Counted from the first letter of the stretch, positions 9,194 to 17,409 are shown. The stretch: 64,000 bases of DNA from an uncultured Lachnospiraceae bacterium (GCA_902779575.1 CACZBW010000019.1:1-64000), one strand, 5' to 3'. Notes: generated by a model from the sequence alone, not told the origin. Program-made: numbers and translations.

Positions 9194-9252
9194 CCTGCGT
9201 GGAAGGAGCTGCTGCCCTGAGGCAGCATACCGGAATCCGCAGGTTATTTTTT
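9194..9252 (+). terminator. Terminator of the importer-flavoprotein operon
   Basis: Nested hairpin: GCTGCC (9211-9216) pairs with GGCAGC (9221-9226) across a CTGA loop, and an outer CCTGCG/CGCAGG stem (9194-9199 with 9238-9243) closes it. TTATTTTTT follows at 9244-9252. It lies about 50 bases after the ferredoxin stop codon. Confidence 0.75.
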
Positions 9253-9486
9253 ATGTATATCCGGCTGCCTCGTGTTCCACAGGGATATGTCGTAAAGGTG
9301 CACCTGGACACAGGCAATACCCCGCACGGGGATACTCTTCCCGGAACCGGATATACGGGAACAGTGTAGGAGATTTTTAACAAAATAGCAAGTATTTCCC
9401 GCCGGAGTTTTGGCAGAAGGATCTGACCCGCGGGAGAATTTTGGGTTTTTGACGGAAGAAGGGAGAATATATGAGCCTTTTTCATA

Positions 9487-9516
9487 TTGACAAATATCCC
9501 CCTTCAAGTGTATTGT
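9487..9516 (+). promoter_or_regulatory. Sigma-A-type promoter candidate for the Na/phosphate symporter gene
   Basis: A consensus -35 TTGACA (9487-9492) is separated by 18 bases from TATTGT (9511-9516). The start codon lies about 140 bases downstream, leaving a long leader. Confidence 0.6.
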
Positions 9517-9656
9517 GTGCCCGGGTGGCAATGAAAGCGCAGTGGGGGATTCGTTCCCTCTATTTCTTTGCCTGTTTTTTGTCTGCAGGGAGCGTGCTCC
9601 GGGAGGCAGGAAAAGGGCAGAACATCTGCGCGGTGCACAGGAGATAATCAAATAGT

Positions 9657-11450
9657 ATGAGCCTGACTAATATAATCACTCTTCTCGGCGGACTTGCCAT
9701 GTTTCTGTACGGCATGCGCCTTATGGGTGACAGCCTGAAAGAATCTTCTTCAGGAGCGCTGAAGGATGTCCTCGAAAGACTGACAGGAACGGTATGGAAA
9801 GCATTCCTTCTGGGTTTGGGATTGACAGCGGTGATCCAGTCGTCCACGGCCACGATCGTCATTACTTCCGGTCTGGTAGGCGCGGAGATTATCACGCTGC
9901 ATCAGTCTCTTGGCATTATTGTGGGAGCCAATGTCGGAACGACAGTAACCGGACAGATTATCCGTCTGCTGGACCTGAACACGGGCGCCACCTCTTTTCT
10001 GAATCTGTTCAAGCCGTCAACGCTTGCTCCTGTAGCCCTGATCATCGGAATCATTGTTCTGATGAGGGGACGCAATCATCTGGGAAAGATTCTGATCGGA
10101 TTCGGTATTCTCTTTTCCGGTCTGATGAATATGACTGCCGCGGTAGAGTCCCTGACCGAGACCGGTATTATCGAGAGACTCTTCTCCATACTCGGGCAGA
10201 ATCCCTTTATCGGATACCTGGTAGGCGCGGGCATCGCCTTTGTTCTGCAGAGTTCTTCCGCCACGATCGGTATCCTGCAGGCATTTTCCATGTCGGGACA
10301 GCTGGCCTTTTCCGAGATCTACGCGGTTCTGGTAGGTGTTTATCTCGGAGACTGCGTGACCACCGCCATTGTCTGCAACATCGGGGCAAAGCCGGACGCA
10401 AAGCGTGTCGGTATCGTCAATATTCTCTTTAACCTGTGCAAGACCATACTGATTTTTGCGGGGATCTTTATCGCCTACCATTTTGGCTGGCTGAACGGGA
10501 TCTGGAACAAAACGATGTATTCGGGCGGAATCGCCAATACCAATACGGTATTCAATCTGGCCTGCGCTCTCCTGATGTTCCCGATGTATTCCGTTTACGA
10601 GAAGGCCAGCCGGAAGATCATCAGGGACGAGAAGAAGAAGGGCGATGTACTGACGAACCATCAGCTGGAAGGTCTCAACCCGATTTTCTTTGCAACGCCG
10701 GCGCTTGCTTTCAACGCTGCCTTCGAGGTCCTCAGGGAGATGCTGAGGCTATCTACGCTGAACATCATCCGGGCTTTTGAACAGGTGAAGGACTATACGC
10801 AGGAGCGGTATAACCTGATCAGCAAGGATGAGGATATGATCGATCTGATGGCTGACCGGGTGAGCAATTATCTGGTCCAGCTTTCCGGCCATATCAGCGA
10901 GGAGCGCCATACGGTCATCCAGGATGAGTATCTTACCTGCCTTACGGAATTTGAGCGTCTGGGCGACCACGCGGTCAACATGCTGGAGGAGGCGGAGCAG
11001 TCCAATCTTTCGGATGAGGCGGTGAGGGAACTTCAGATTCTGCAGGATCTGATTGAAAGGATCCTGGACGTTACGATGGCGGCCTTCACCAATTGCAATA
11101 TTGAAGACGCGAGACATATCGAGCCTCTGGAAGAGGTTGTCGACGATATGGTCGCGCAGCTCAAACAGAATCATCTGGAACGTCTGCGCAGGGGCACCTG
11201 CTCGATCGTCGCGGGCACGGAGTTTCTGAATATGCTCTCTGACATCGAGCGTATCTCCGATATCTGTTCCAATACCGGAACGGCACTGATTGCCCGGATC
11301 CATCCGGAGATGAAGCATGAGATCCACGCTTATATCTCGGGCCTGCATTCGGGGCAGGATCCGGATTTCAACAGAGAATATGAGGAAGCGCATGACTTCT
11401 ATTTCTCAGCACTTAAGGCCGGGGCTCTGTTCGAGGAAGCCTCGGAGTGA
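9657..11450 (+). CDS. Na+/phosphate symporter (NptA/PNaS family) with C-terminal PhoU domain
   Basis: This 597-residue membrane protein imports phosphate with sodium. The two inverted Na/Pi repeats carry the QSSTAT / QSSSAT motifs (VIQSSTATIVITSGLV near residue 60 and VLQSSSATIGILQ near 200), which form the substrate site. About eight to nine hydrophobic helices fill residues 1-310. The remainder is a soluble helical PhoU-like domain (about 350-580, with EFERLGDHAVNMLEEAEQ and DIERISDICSN), known to regulate phosphate transport. SD AGGAGA precedes the ATG. The gene is monocistronic, with its own promoter candidate and a strong terminator. Confidence 0.92.
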   Translation: MSLTNIITLLGGLAMFLYGMRLMGDSLKESSSGALKDVLERLTGTVWKAFLLGLGLTAVIQSSTATIVITSGLVGAEIITLHQSLGIIVGANVGTTVTGQIIRLLDLNTGATSFLNLFKPSTLAPVALIIGIIVLMRGRNHLGKILIGFGILFSGLMNMTAAVESLTETGIIERLFSILGQNPFIGYLVGAGIAFVLQSSSATIGILQAFSMSGQLAFSEIYAVLVGVYLGDCVTTAIVCNIGAKPDAKRVGIVNILFNLCKTILIFAGIFIAYHFGWLNGIWNKTMYSGGIANTNTVFNLACALLMFPMYSVYEKASRKIIRDEKKKGDVLTNHQLEGLNPIFFATPALAFNAAFEVLREMLRLSTLNIIRAFEQVKDYTQERYNLISKDEDMIDLMADRVSNYLVQLSGHISEERHTVIQDEYLTCLTEFERLGDHAVNMLEEAEQSNLSDEAVRELQILQDLIERILDVTMAAFTNCNIEDARHIEPLEEVVDDMVAQLKQNHLERLRRGTCSIVAGTEFLNMLSDIERISDICSNTGTALIARIHPEMKHEIHAYISGLHSGQDPDFNREYEEAHDFYFSALKAGALFEEASE

Positions 11451-11781
11451 AAAGGAAATGCTTGCAAAGGGCAAAAGTGGGTTTTGAGAAATACCTGGGT
11501 TGCCGTGAGATAACGGAGTTCAGAAGTGCCGGGCAGCAGCAGAAACAGGAAGCTGAGAAAAACAGAATATAAAGATAAATAGCCTCTGCGGCGGCTATGC
11601 AGGAATGCAGATTCCTGTATGGCTGGCTGCAGAGGCTTTTTAATCTGTATTACATATGGATGATGCGCCTGCCGGAAGCTGGATCTGCGAAATCTGATCA
11701 TTAGTGCAGGTGTCAGATTTGTTTACACAATTCTCTCCGATCTGACTGCCGGCGCCGAAGATAAATTAAACCGGTCAGACA
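11451..11781. other. 331-bp interval between convergent genes
   Basis: It lies between the symporter gene and the convergent surface-protein gene. It contains the strong terminator at 11581-11641 and a weaker inverted repeat near 11743-11780 (TCTGA..CCGG with CCGG.TCAGA) that could terminate the minus-strand transcript. No gene is visible. Confidence 0.6.
11581..11641 (+). terminator. Rho-independent terminator, possibly bidirectional
   Basis: AGCCTCTGC (11581-11589) pairs with GCAGAGGCT (11629-11637), enclosing a second hairpin built on CAGGAAT/ATTCCTG. A run of T follows at 11637-11641. The opposite strand also continues T-rich (TATTTATCTTTA), so it may end the convergent transcript as well. 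Confidence 0.85.
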
Positions 11782-13965
11782 TCAATTGCCTTTTTTGATC
11801 CGACGTATTCTGTATGCGGCGACAAAAACGCCCGCGGAACTTAAAAGAAGCAGGATGATCCAGAAGCTGAGCGGTGTATTATCCCCTGTTTCAGGGGACT
11901 GATTCTGTGAACTTTCAGCGGGATGAGGCTGCTCTGGTTTTTCCTGCACGGAAACAGGGCTTCCTGTTTTAGTTTCCGGAGCAGGAGAACTCTGCGGGGG
12001 TTCTGACTCTGACGGAATTGCAGTCAGAATAACCTCTTTCTTTTTCGGCGCTGAAGGTGCTTTCCCGGGAGCCTCTGTCCGGGGCTGCTGAGGATTCACC
12101 GGAGATTCCGCCAGAGGCGGCTCTGTTTGCGGAAGCTGCGGTTCTTTTTCCGGAATTCTTATCTGAGGTGGTTCGGTCTCTTTTGTCGGGACTTCCGTCT
12201 GCGGAGGCTCAGTCTCTTTCTCCGGAGTTTCTGTCTGCGGCGGTTCGGTTTCTTTTACCGGTTCTTCTGTCTGAGGCGGCTCGGTTTCTTTTACCGGTTC
12301 CTCGGTCTGAGGCGGCTCGGTCTCTTTTACCGGTTCTTCTGTCTGAGGCGGCTCCGTTTCTTTTTCGGGATCGGCTTTGTCGGTTTCCGGATTCGGCTTA
12401 TCTTCTTCCGGGTTTTCTTTTCGTTCCGTGTTTGTAAAACGGATATAGGGAGTCGAAGCTCCAGGCGCGCAGTTTATGTCGATAGCCGTCTCCGCGGCAT
12501 CCTCATCGTGCTCCGGTATACTTACGTTTTCGGCGGCGGATTTGTTCAGCAATGCCGCTGCTGCCGCATGATAGGCTTCGTGCGCTTTCTGAACAATGTG
12601 AATAAGTCCGTCCGTCATCTGGGAGATCAGCGCTTTCTGACCGTTTCTCAGAAGGAAAGTCGCCGTACCGTTCTGTGCGGATCCGCTTTTATAATCCGGA
12701 TGGTCTGTCTGGTAAGTGAAAGAACTTCCGTCCGCCGTAGTTACCGTATATTCAAAATCCGGACCGGAGGCGGATGACCCGCCTGCAGAGCCGTCCCCGG
12801 CTGTCTGACCCTGGCCGGAAACGGGAGAAGCGCCCTGGGAAGCATCCTCAGGCTGTCCGGCAGGCGGCTCTGCTGAGCAGATCAGCACGATCCTGTCATG
12901 GTCTTTCTGCGTCTGGGTGAAGGTATAGGTCCGTTTTTCCTGCGCCGACGCGGAAGGATCCCCGCTGTCTTCTCCTTCGGCGTCAGTTTCGCCGTCGCCG
13001 CGGGCTGAGGCCGTGAGATTTGTCTCGAAATGCTCCGGATCAGAGGAGGTAGCGCTGCCCAGATTGATCTGTGCATCTGGAGGAAGTTCGTCCAGCGTGA
13101 AGGATTCTCCGGCCGGAAGCGTCAGATGACAGAGATCCGGATCCTCCTCATCCATGGAAATGACTGCTCCGCTGCTGTCCCCTTCCTGACCGGCGATCTG
13201 CTTCTCCAGGCTGCTGTCAATAGCGTTCCGGTCCTCGGCGTTATCTGCGGTAACGGACAGATCGACGGACAGGTCAGGCGCTGCCGGTTTTCCGGCAGAA
13301 GAGCTGCCGGAACTGCTTCCTGTTTCTGTACCCGTACCCGGTGTAGCTTGCTGCTCTGCGAAATCATCCAGACTGTATACCTCGTTCCGGATGGTAATGC
13401 TGCCGGAGGCAGAGCCGCTGTCGGCGGGAGCAGAGTTGGAACTGACGCCGCCGGCGGCAGGAACTGTACTGCTGTCGGCGGGAGCAGAGTTGAGAGTATC
13501 GCTGCAGGCCGCCGGCATTGTGCTGGTATCATCGGGAGGCGAATTGGAACTGACGCCGCCGGCCGCAGGTATTGTACTGCTGTCGGCGGGAGCAGAGTTG
13601 AGAGTGTCGCTGCCGGCCGCCTGTGCGGAATTGTTGTCGGCAGGAGCCGTATCTGGGGCAGCCGCCGTGTCCCCGGGCAGAAGAGAAGCCGGAAGGGAGG
13701 AATCTGCCGGATCCGGGATCGCCGGATTCAGGGTTTCCGGAACCGGAGCTTCCATGATCGCAGCCTCTGTTCCCGGGATTGCCGGATCCGGAGTTTCCGC
13801 AGCCGGGATTTCTTCTGCCAGAGCATGCAGAGTAAGAACGGATATGTTCTGAGTCAGTAGAAAAGCGGAGAGAACGACAGCTGCATAGAATCTTAAGCGG
13901 CTTCTACCCTTGCTTCGAATATTACGGTGTTGCGCTGTTTGTAAAAATGCAGAGCTATTTTTCAT
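11782..13965 (-). CDS. Sortase-anchored, repeat-rich surface protein
   Basis: This 727-residue cell-wall protein has an extended signal peptide (about residues 1-52, basic region then FYAAVVLSAFLLTQNISVLTL) and a complete C-terminal sorting signal: SPETGDN, a hydrophobic helix and the tail RIRRIKKGN. SPETG is an LPXTG variant, so a matching sortase outside the window is expected. The N-terminal third is Ala/Pro/Ser-rich with long repeats such as NSAPADSSTVPAAGGVSSNS. The middle (about 330-520) has beta-rich segments ending in YIRFTNTE, reminiscent of Cna-B/pilin-type domains. A Pro/Glu/Thr stalk of 12-residue repeats (ETEPPQTEEPVK) precedes the anchor. AAAGGAG sits 7 bases before the ATG. Likely adhesin or stalk protein; ligand unknown. 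Confidence 0.85.
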   Translation of the reverse strand: MKNSSAFLQTAQHRNIRSKGRSRLRFYAAVVLSAFLLTQNISVLTLHALAEEIPAAETPDPAIPGTEAAIMEAPVPETLNPAIPDPADSSLPASLLPGDTAAAPDTAPADNNSAQAAGSDTLNSAPADSSTIPAAGGVSSNSPPDDTSTMPAACSDTLNSAPADSSTVPAAGGVSSNSAPADSGSASGSITIRNEVYSLDDFAEQQATPGTGTETGSSSGSSSAGKPAAPDLSVDLSVTADNAEDRNAIDSSLEKQIAGQEGDSSGAVISMDEEDPDLCHLTLPAGESFTLDELPPDAQINLGSATSSDPEHFETNLTASARGDGETDAEGEDSGDPSASAQEKRTYTFTQTQKDHDRIVLICSAEPPAGQPEDASQGASPVSGQGQTAGDGSAGGSSASGPDFEYTVTTADGSSFTYQTDHPDYKSGSAQNGTATFLLRNGQKALISQMTDGLIHIVQKAHEAYHAAAAALLNKSAAENVSIPEHDEDAAETAIDINCAPGASTPYIRFTNTERKENPEEDKPNPETDKADPEKETEPPQTEEPVKETEPPQTEEPVKETEPPQTEEPVKETEPPQTETPEKETEPPQTEVPTKETEPPQIRIPEKEPQLPQTEPPLAESPVNPQQPRTEAPGKAPSAPKKKEVILTAIPSESEPPQSSPAPETKTGSPVSVQEKPEQPHPAESSQNQSPETGDNTPLSFWIILLLLSSAGVFVAAYRIRRIKKGN
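12112..12366 (-). repeat. 36-bp tandem repeats encoding the Pro/Glu/Thr stalk
   Basis: About seven tandem 36-bp units encode ETEPPQTEEPVK and variants. The central units are nearly identical at DNA level and the edge units are diverged. The array keeps frame and should vary in copy number between strains. Confidence 0.85.
13424..13640 (-). repeat. Long tandem repeats in the N-terminal region of the surface protein
   Basis: A unit of roughly 120 bp, encoding alternating NSAPADSST.PAAG and GVSSNS / SDTLNS segments, occurs about twice with high DNA identity. It is in frame and GC-rich. Confidence 0.75.
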
Positions 13966-14355
13966 AACTACTTCTCCTTTGAAAAATAGAATGAATTGTT
14001 AGATAAACAGAAACATTACACTGCAATTGCAACTTATTTCATGCATGCATGCGGCGACAGTATATGGCCGGAAGAATATTCTGACAATTATCAGGATAAC
14101 AAATGTCACATAAACAATCTGTGCGGTCCGCCGGGAAAAGCATATTATGAGAAAAAGATAGCGATAACCCGGAATAACGGCTGAAATAATGAATATCCGG
14201 GTTTAATATTCCGATTATTTGCCAAATAGTCGGACAGTAGATTCTCTCAATTCATGCCGGAGTGTGCTAAGATAAAAAGTGAAGTGCGAAACGAAGCAGA
14301 GCAGCCGTGCCGGCAGACAGATGCCGCGGCTGATATGGGAGGAAATGACAGGTTT
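13966..14355. other. 390-bp divergent intergenic region
   Basis: It separates the minus-strand surface-protein gene from the plus-strand dehydrogenase gene. It holds ATGCATGCATGC near 14041-14052, two inverted repeats (14166-14203 and 14210-14234) and a possible extended -10 element TGCTAAGAT (14265-14273). The 62-codon open frame at 13996-14184 has no ribosome binding site and I do not count it as a gene. Confidence 0.55.
14210..14234. promoter_or_regulatory. Inverted repeat upstream of the dehydrogenase gene
   Basis: TCCGATTATTT and AAATAGTCGGA (11 bp, one mismatch) flank a 3-base centre about 30 bases before the TGCTAAGAT -10-like element. It could be an operator. A second 8-bp stem, AACCCGGA/TCCGGGTT (14166-14173 with 14196-14203), lies just upstream. 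Confidence 0.4.
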
Positions 14356-15300
14356 ATGAAAAAAGTGGTGCTTCTTGAACCGCTCGGCATTCCGGGCAGC
14401 GAACTGGTTGCAATGGTAAAGGATGCTGTCGGCGGCAGAGCCGAGGTAGTATATTACGATTCGAGGAAAGAAGATATTCCGACCCTGATCGAGAGGAGCC
14501 GGGACGCGGACGCGGTTGTTCTTTCGAACTTCCGTTATCCGGGTGAGGTTATGGCGGCATGTCCGCATCTGGAGTATGTAAATGTTGCATTTACCGGATA
14601 TGACCATGTAGATATGGCCTATTGCCGGGAAAAGGGGATTAAAGTCAGCAACTGCGCGGGATATTCCACTTCCGCTGTCGCGGACCTGGTTTTCGGCATG
14701 GTGATCAGCCTCTGCCGAAGGATCATAGAGTGCGACAAAGCAGTGAGAAGCGGCGGCACGAAAGCCGGGCTTGTGGGACCCGAGCTGGAGGGACTGACCT
14801 TCGGCGTGATCGGAACCGGCGCCATCGGATCCCGCGTGGCATCCATCGCCCAGGCCTTCGGCTGCAATGTGATCGCCTATTCCAGGACAAAGAAGGATCT
14901 TCCGGGCGTCAGCTATATGAGCCTGGACGAAGTGATGGCGAAGAGCGATATCATTTCCCTTCATGTTCCGCAGAATGCGGAGACAACCGGCATGATCAGC
15001 GCTGAGAAGATCAGCCTGATGAAGAAGAGCGCGATCCTGATCAACTGCGCCCGCGGGCCGATTGTGGACGCGGAAGCGCTGGCACAGGCGCTCAACAGCG
15101 GCGCCATCGCCGGAGCAGGAATCGATGTTTTTGCGGCGGAGCCGCCGCTGGATCCGGACGATCCTCTTCTGCACGCAAAGAATACCGTATGTACGCCGCA
15201 CGTCGCTTTCGCGAGCACCCAGGCCATGTACAAGCGTGCAAAGATTGTCTGCGATAATCTCAAGGGCTGGCTGGACGGAGAGATGAGGAATCTGGTCTGA
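14356..15300 (+). CDS. D-isomer-specific 2-hydroxyacid dehydrogenase
   Basis: This 314-residue cytoplasmic NAD-dependent dehydrogenase interconverts a 2-ketoacid and a D-2-hydroxyacid. The Rossmann glycine motif GVIGTGAIGSRVA is near residue 145. The catalytic triad is visible: Arg in NCARGPIVD, Glu in DVFAAEPP and His in CTPHVAFAS. The length is that of family members such as glycerate, lactate or phosphoglycerate dehydrogenases without regulatory ACT domain. I chose ATG 14356 (MKKVVLLEPLG); the open frame extends upstream to 14254 without homology. GGGAGG lies 13 bases upstream, rather far. The exact substrate cannot be told. Confidence 0.88.
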   Translation: MKKVVLLEPLGIPGSELVAMVKDAVGGRAEVVYYDSRKEDIPTLIERSRDADAVVLSNFRYPGEVMAACPHLEYVNVAFTGYDHVDMAYCREKGIKVSNCAGYSTSAVADLVFGMVISLCRRIIECDKAVRSGGTKAGLVGPELEGLTFGVIGTGAIGSRVASIAQAFGCNVIAYSRTKKDLPGVSYMSLDEVMAKSDIISLHVPQNAETTGMISAEKISLMKKSAILINCARGPIVDAEALAQALNSGAIAGAGIDVFAAEPPLDPDDPLLHAKNTVCTPHVAFASTQAMYKRAKIVCDNLKGWLDGEMRNLV

Positions 15301-15422
15301 GATCAGGCTGCCGCGGGCTGCAAACAGACACAGCCTGAAAACCGGGATGGCAGAAAAGGCTTTTCATTTGCCTGAAATGTGGTATGATGTGGACGATTTA
15401 AAAATGAAAGGATGTGAGAAGA

Positions 15423-15686
15423 ATGGATCAGGATATTGAATTCAGATATGACACACAGCTTCTGATCGACGGCGAAGATCTTGACGAGGATGAGGTGGCC
15501 GATTATTTTACCAGCCATTTTGATGGAGACTGCCTGCTTGCGGTAGGCGGCGACGGAGATCCGATCAAAATCCATTTCCATACCAATGAGCCCTGGAAGG
15601 TACTTGAGTACTGCAGAAGCCTGGGCGAGATCTACGATATCGTGGTGGAGGACATGATCCGGCAGGCCAGAGGAGAAAAAGGCTGA
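15423..15686 (+). CDS. Stand-alone FakA/DAK2 C-terminal-like small protein
   Basis: This acidic protein of 87 residues contains LLAVGGDGDPIKIHFHTNEPWKVLEYC (split here only as a description of residues about 38-65) and ends near DIVVEDM. The same pattern (a V.HVHT(N)DP.KVLEYA core followed by I.IENM) forms the C-terminal domain of the fatty-acid kinase subunit FakA (YloV family). The kinase and linker domains are absent, so this is a detached module. ATG 15423 follows AAAGGA by 10 bases. Its role is unknown; binding to a FakB/DegV-type partner is a possible inference. It sits about 240 bases before the thioredoxin reductase-like gene but that gene has its own promoter. Confidence 0.75.
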   Translation: MDQDIEFRYDTQLLIDGEDLDEDEVADYFTSHFDGDCLLAVGGDGDPIKIHFHTNEPWKVLEYCRSLGEIYDIVVEDMIRQARGEKG

Positions 15687-15774
15687 TCCGGACCGCGGAT
15701 CTGCCTTTCCGGACCGCCTGGAAAAAGCGTTTCTTCCCAGTAAGAAATGCAGAAAAGTTTTCCTGAGAAAGTGG

Positions 15775-15803
15775 TTGACAGGGAAAGGCAGATCCGCTAT
15801 ATT
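15775..15803 (+). promoter_or_regulatory. Strong sigma-A-type promoter of the thioredoxin reductase-like gene
   Basis: Perfect -35 TTGACA (15775-15780), 17-base spacer, then TATATT (15798-15803). Transcription should start about 15810, directly in front of or within the palindrome at 15814-15829. Confidence 0.85.
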
Positions 15804-15813
15804 ATAAACATAA

Positions 15814-15829
15814 AGATTGTACACAATCT
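15814..15829. promoter_or_regulatory. Operator-like palindrome AGATTGT-AC-ACAATCT
   Basis: A perfect 7-bp inverted repeat with a 2-base centre overlaps the expected transcription start. Size and position fit a repressor site. The ATTGT..ACAAT style is like MarR/OhrR-type redox repressor operators, but no such regulator is encoded in the window, so the assignment is an inference. Confidence 0.55.
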
Positions 15830-15926
15830 AATTTGAAAAAATGAAACATGCGTCTGGACAAATATGGTCCCGGCTGAACGGCTGAAAGAGAACGTGGTGC
15901 CGGATCGCCCGGAAGGAGAGCTTCAA

Positions 15927-16799
15927 ATGAGTGAACGGTATGATATAGCAATAATCGGAACAGGGCCTGCCGGCATATCGGCGGCAATTACCGCGAAGGT
16001 GCGCAACAAGAAGGTTCTCCTGATCGGGAGCGCTTCCGTATCGGACAAGGTCGCGAAAGCTCACATGATCCAGAACTATCCGGGTCTGCCGGAGATCAGC
16101 GGCGCTGAGCTGGCAGAGAAGCTGCTGGAACATCTCAGGGTCATGGAGATTCCGATTACAGACCGGAAGGTGAATGCGGTCTATGCGATGGGAGATTTTT
16201 TCAGCCTGCAGATTGACCAGGAGTTCTGGGAAGCGTCGGCCGTGATTCTTGCCGGCGGAGTCTCTTTCGGAAAGCCTTTCCCGGGAGAGGATGAGAACCT
16301 CGGACGCGGCGTGAGCTACTGCGCTACCTGCGACGCGGCTCTGTACAGGGGCAGAAGCGCGGTCGTAGTCGGATATGCGCCGAAGGAGGAGGACGACGCT
16401 TCCTTCCTTGCGGAAATCGCGGAAAAAGTGTATTATCTGCCTGTATATAAAGAGGAGCCTCATCTCTCCGGGGACAATATCGAGATTGTACACGGCGCGC
16501 CGGTATCGATTGAGAAAACAGAGAACGGGATGAAGCTCAACATGAAGGAAGGCAGCATCACTGCGGACGGAATCTTCCTCCTGCGTGAGAGCGTAGCTCC
16601 GGACAAGCTGGTGCCGGGACTTGCCCTGGACGGAAATCATGTGAAGGTGGACCGCAGGATGGCGGCAAACCTGCCGGGCCTGTTTGCGGCAGGAGATATC
16701 ACGGGAACGCCCTATCAGTACATTAAGGCAGCCGGAGAAGGAAACGTAGCAGCGCTGAGCGCGGTTTCCTATCTGGACAGTCTCAGAAAGCAGGCTTAA
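15927..16799 (+). CDS. Thioredoxin reductase-like flavoprotein lacking NADPH motifs (FFTR-like candidate)
   Basis: This 290-residue FAD protein reduces, or is predicted to reduce, the thioredoxin encoded next. The FAD fold is IAIIGTGPAGISAAITAK near the start, the redox-active pair is in YCATCDAAL (about residues 131-139), and the second FAD motif is GLFAAGDITGTPYQ. In NADPH-dependent TrxB the second fold has GGGxxA and an HRRxxxR loop; here the same places read VVVGYAPKEEDDASF and LPVYKEEPHL, so both NADPH determinants are missing. This is the hallmark of ferredoxin-dependent flavin thioredoxin reductases of clostridia. GGAAGGAG precedes ATG 15927; an earlier ATG at 15864 lacks a ribosome binding site. 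Confidence 0.85.
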   Translation: MSERYDIAIIGTGPAGISAAITAKVRNKKVLLIGSASVSDKVAKAHMIQNYPGLPEISGAELAEKLLEHLRVMEIPITDRKVNAVYAMGDFFSLQIDQEFWEASAVILAGGVSFGKPFPGEDENLGRGVSYCATCDAALYRGRSAVVVGYAPKEEDDASFLAEIAEKVYYLPVYKEEPHLSGDNIEIVHGAPVSIEKTENGMKLNMKEGSITADGIFLLRESVAPDKLVPGLALDGNHVKVDRRMAANLPGLFAAGDITGTPYQYIKAAGEGNVAALSAVSYLDSLRKQA

Positions 16800-16985
16800 G
16801 AGCATCCGGAGAGGGCAGATCACCTGGAGTCAGCAGAATAAACCAGGATACACGAAAGGGCCTGAAAAGAGCGGATCAGAAAGACTTCAGCCCGCAAAAT
16901 CAGGACAGAAGAGAAATGATCTGAGGATATCAGAAAAAAGAAAGTAACAGTTCAAGAGAAAAAGAGATAAACAAGGAGGATTACC

Positions 16986-17300
16986 ATGAGCGTAAAGAAG
17001 ATCAATGCACCGGAGTTTCAGGCAAGCATCGCCGGCGGAGTGGCAGTAGTGGATTTCAATGCAACCTGGTGCGGACCCTGCAAGATGCTGGCGCCGGTTC
17101 TCGAGGAGCTGTCCGCGGAGATGGAAGGGAAAGCTTCCTTCTATGCGATGGACGTCGATGACAATCCGGAGATTGCGTCCCAGTATAATATCAGCAGCAT
17201 TCCCTATGTTGCCGTATTCAAAGACGGCAAGCTGGTTGACGAGCAGATCGGTTTTGTTCCGAAGCCGATGCTGAAGAGCGTTGTGGAGAGAAATCTGTAA
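16986..17300 (+). CDS. trxA: Thioredoxin
   Basis: This 104-residue cytoplasmic thiol-disulphide carrier has the classical active site in TWCGPCKMLAPV (CGPC at about residues 30-33), the conserved Asp-containing VVDFNATW strand and the cis-Pro loop ISSIPYVAVFKDG. Length and fold elements are standard. AAGGAGG lies 6 bases before the ATG. It follows the reductase-like gene after 186 bases and is closed by a terminator, so the two probably form one redox operon. Confidence 0.95.
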   Translation: MSVKKINAPEFQASIAGGVAVVDFNATWCGPCKMLAPVLEELSAEMEGKASFYAMDVDDNPEIASQYNISSIPYVAVFKDGKLVDEQIGFVPKPMLKSVVERNL

Positions 17301-17409
17301 AAACCGCAGCTGAACATTCCGCCGCAGATCCGGTGGAGAGGATAACGGCAGATGCAGGATTCTGACTTCTGCGGAAATGAACAGGTATAAGAAACAGGGA
17401 TATACCCGG

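Larger units (their letters stand above)
9148..9656. other. 509-bp non-coding interval
   Basis: It holds the operon terminator (9194-9252) and a promoter-like site (9487-9516). Between them lies a stretch with small inverted repeats, for example ACCCCG-CA-CGGGGA near 9320 and the palindrome AGGTGCACCT near 9296, that I cannot assign. No credible gene is visible. Confidence 0.6.

Noticed and set aside
12112..12366. Regularly spaced repeats that might suggest CRISPR
   Set aside because: The units are contiguous, in frame and encode a Pro/Glu/Thr stalk; there are no unique spacers and no cas genes.
12127..12777. 216-codon plus-strand open frame rich in Phe/Arg/Leu
   Set aside because: It is antisense to the repeat region of the surface protein; the repetitive composition keeps the opposite frame open. 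No ribosome binding site or homology.
13996..14184. 62-codon open frame in the divergent intergenic region
   Set aside because: No ribosome binding site, atypical composition, and it overlaps the inverted repeat at 14166.
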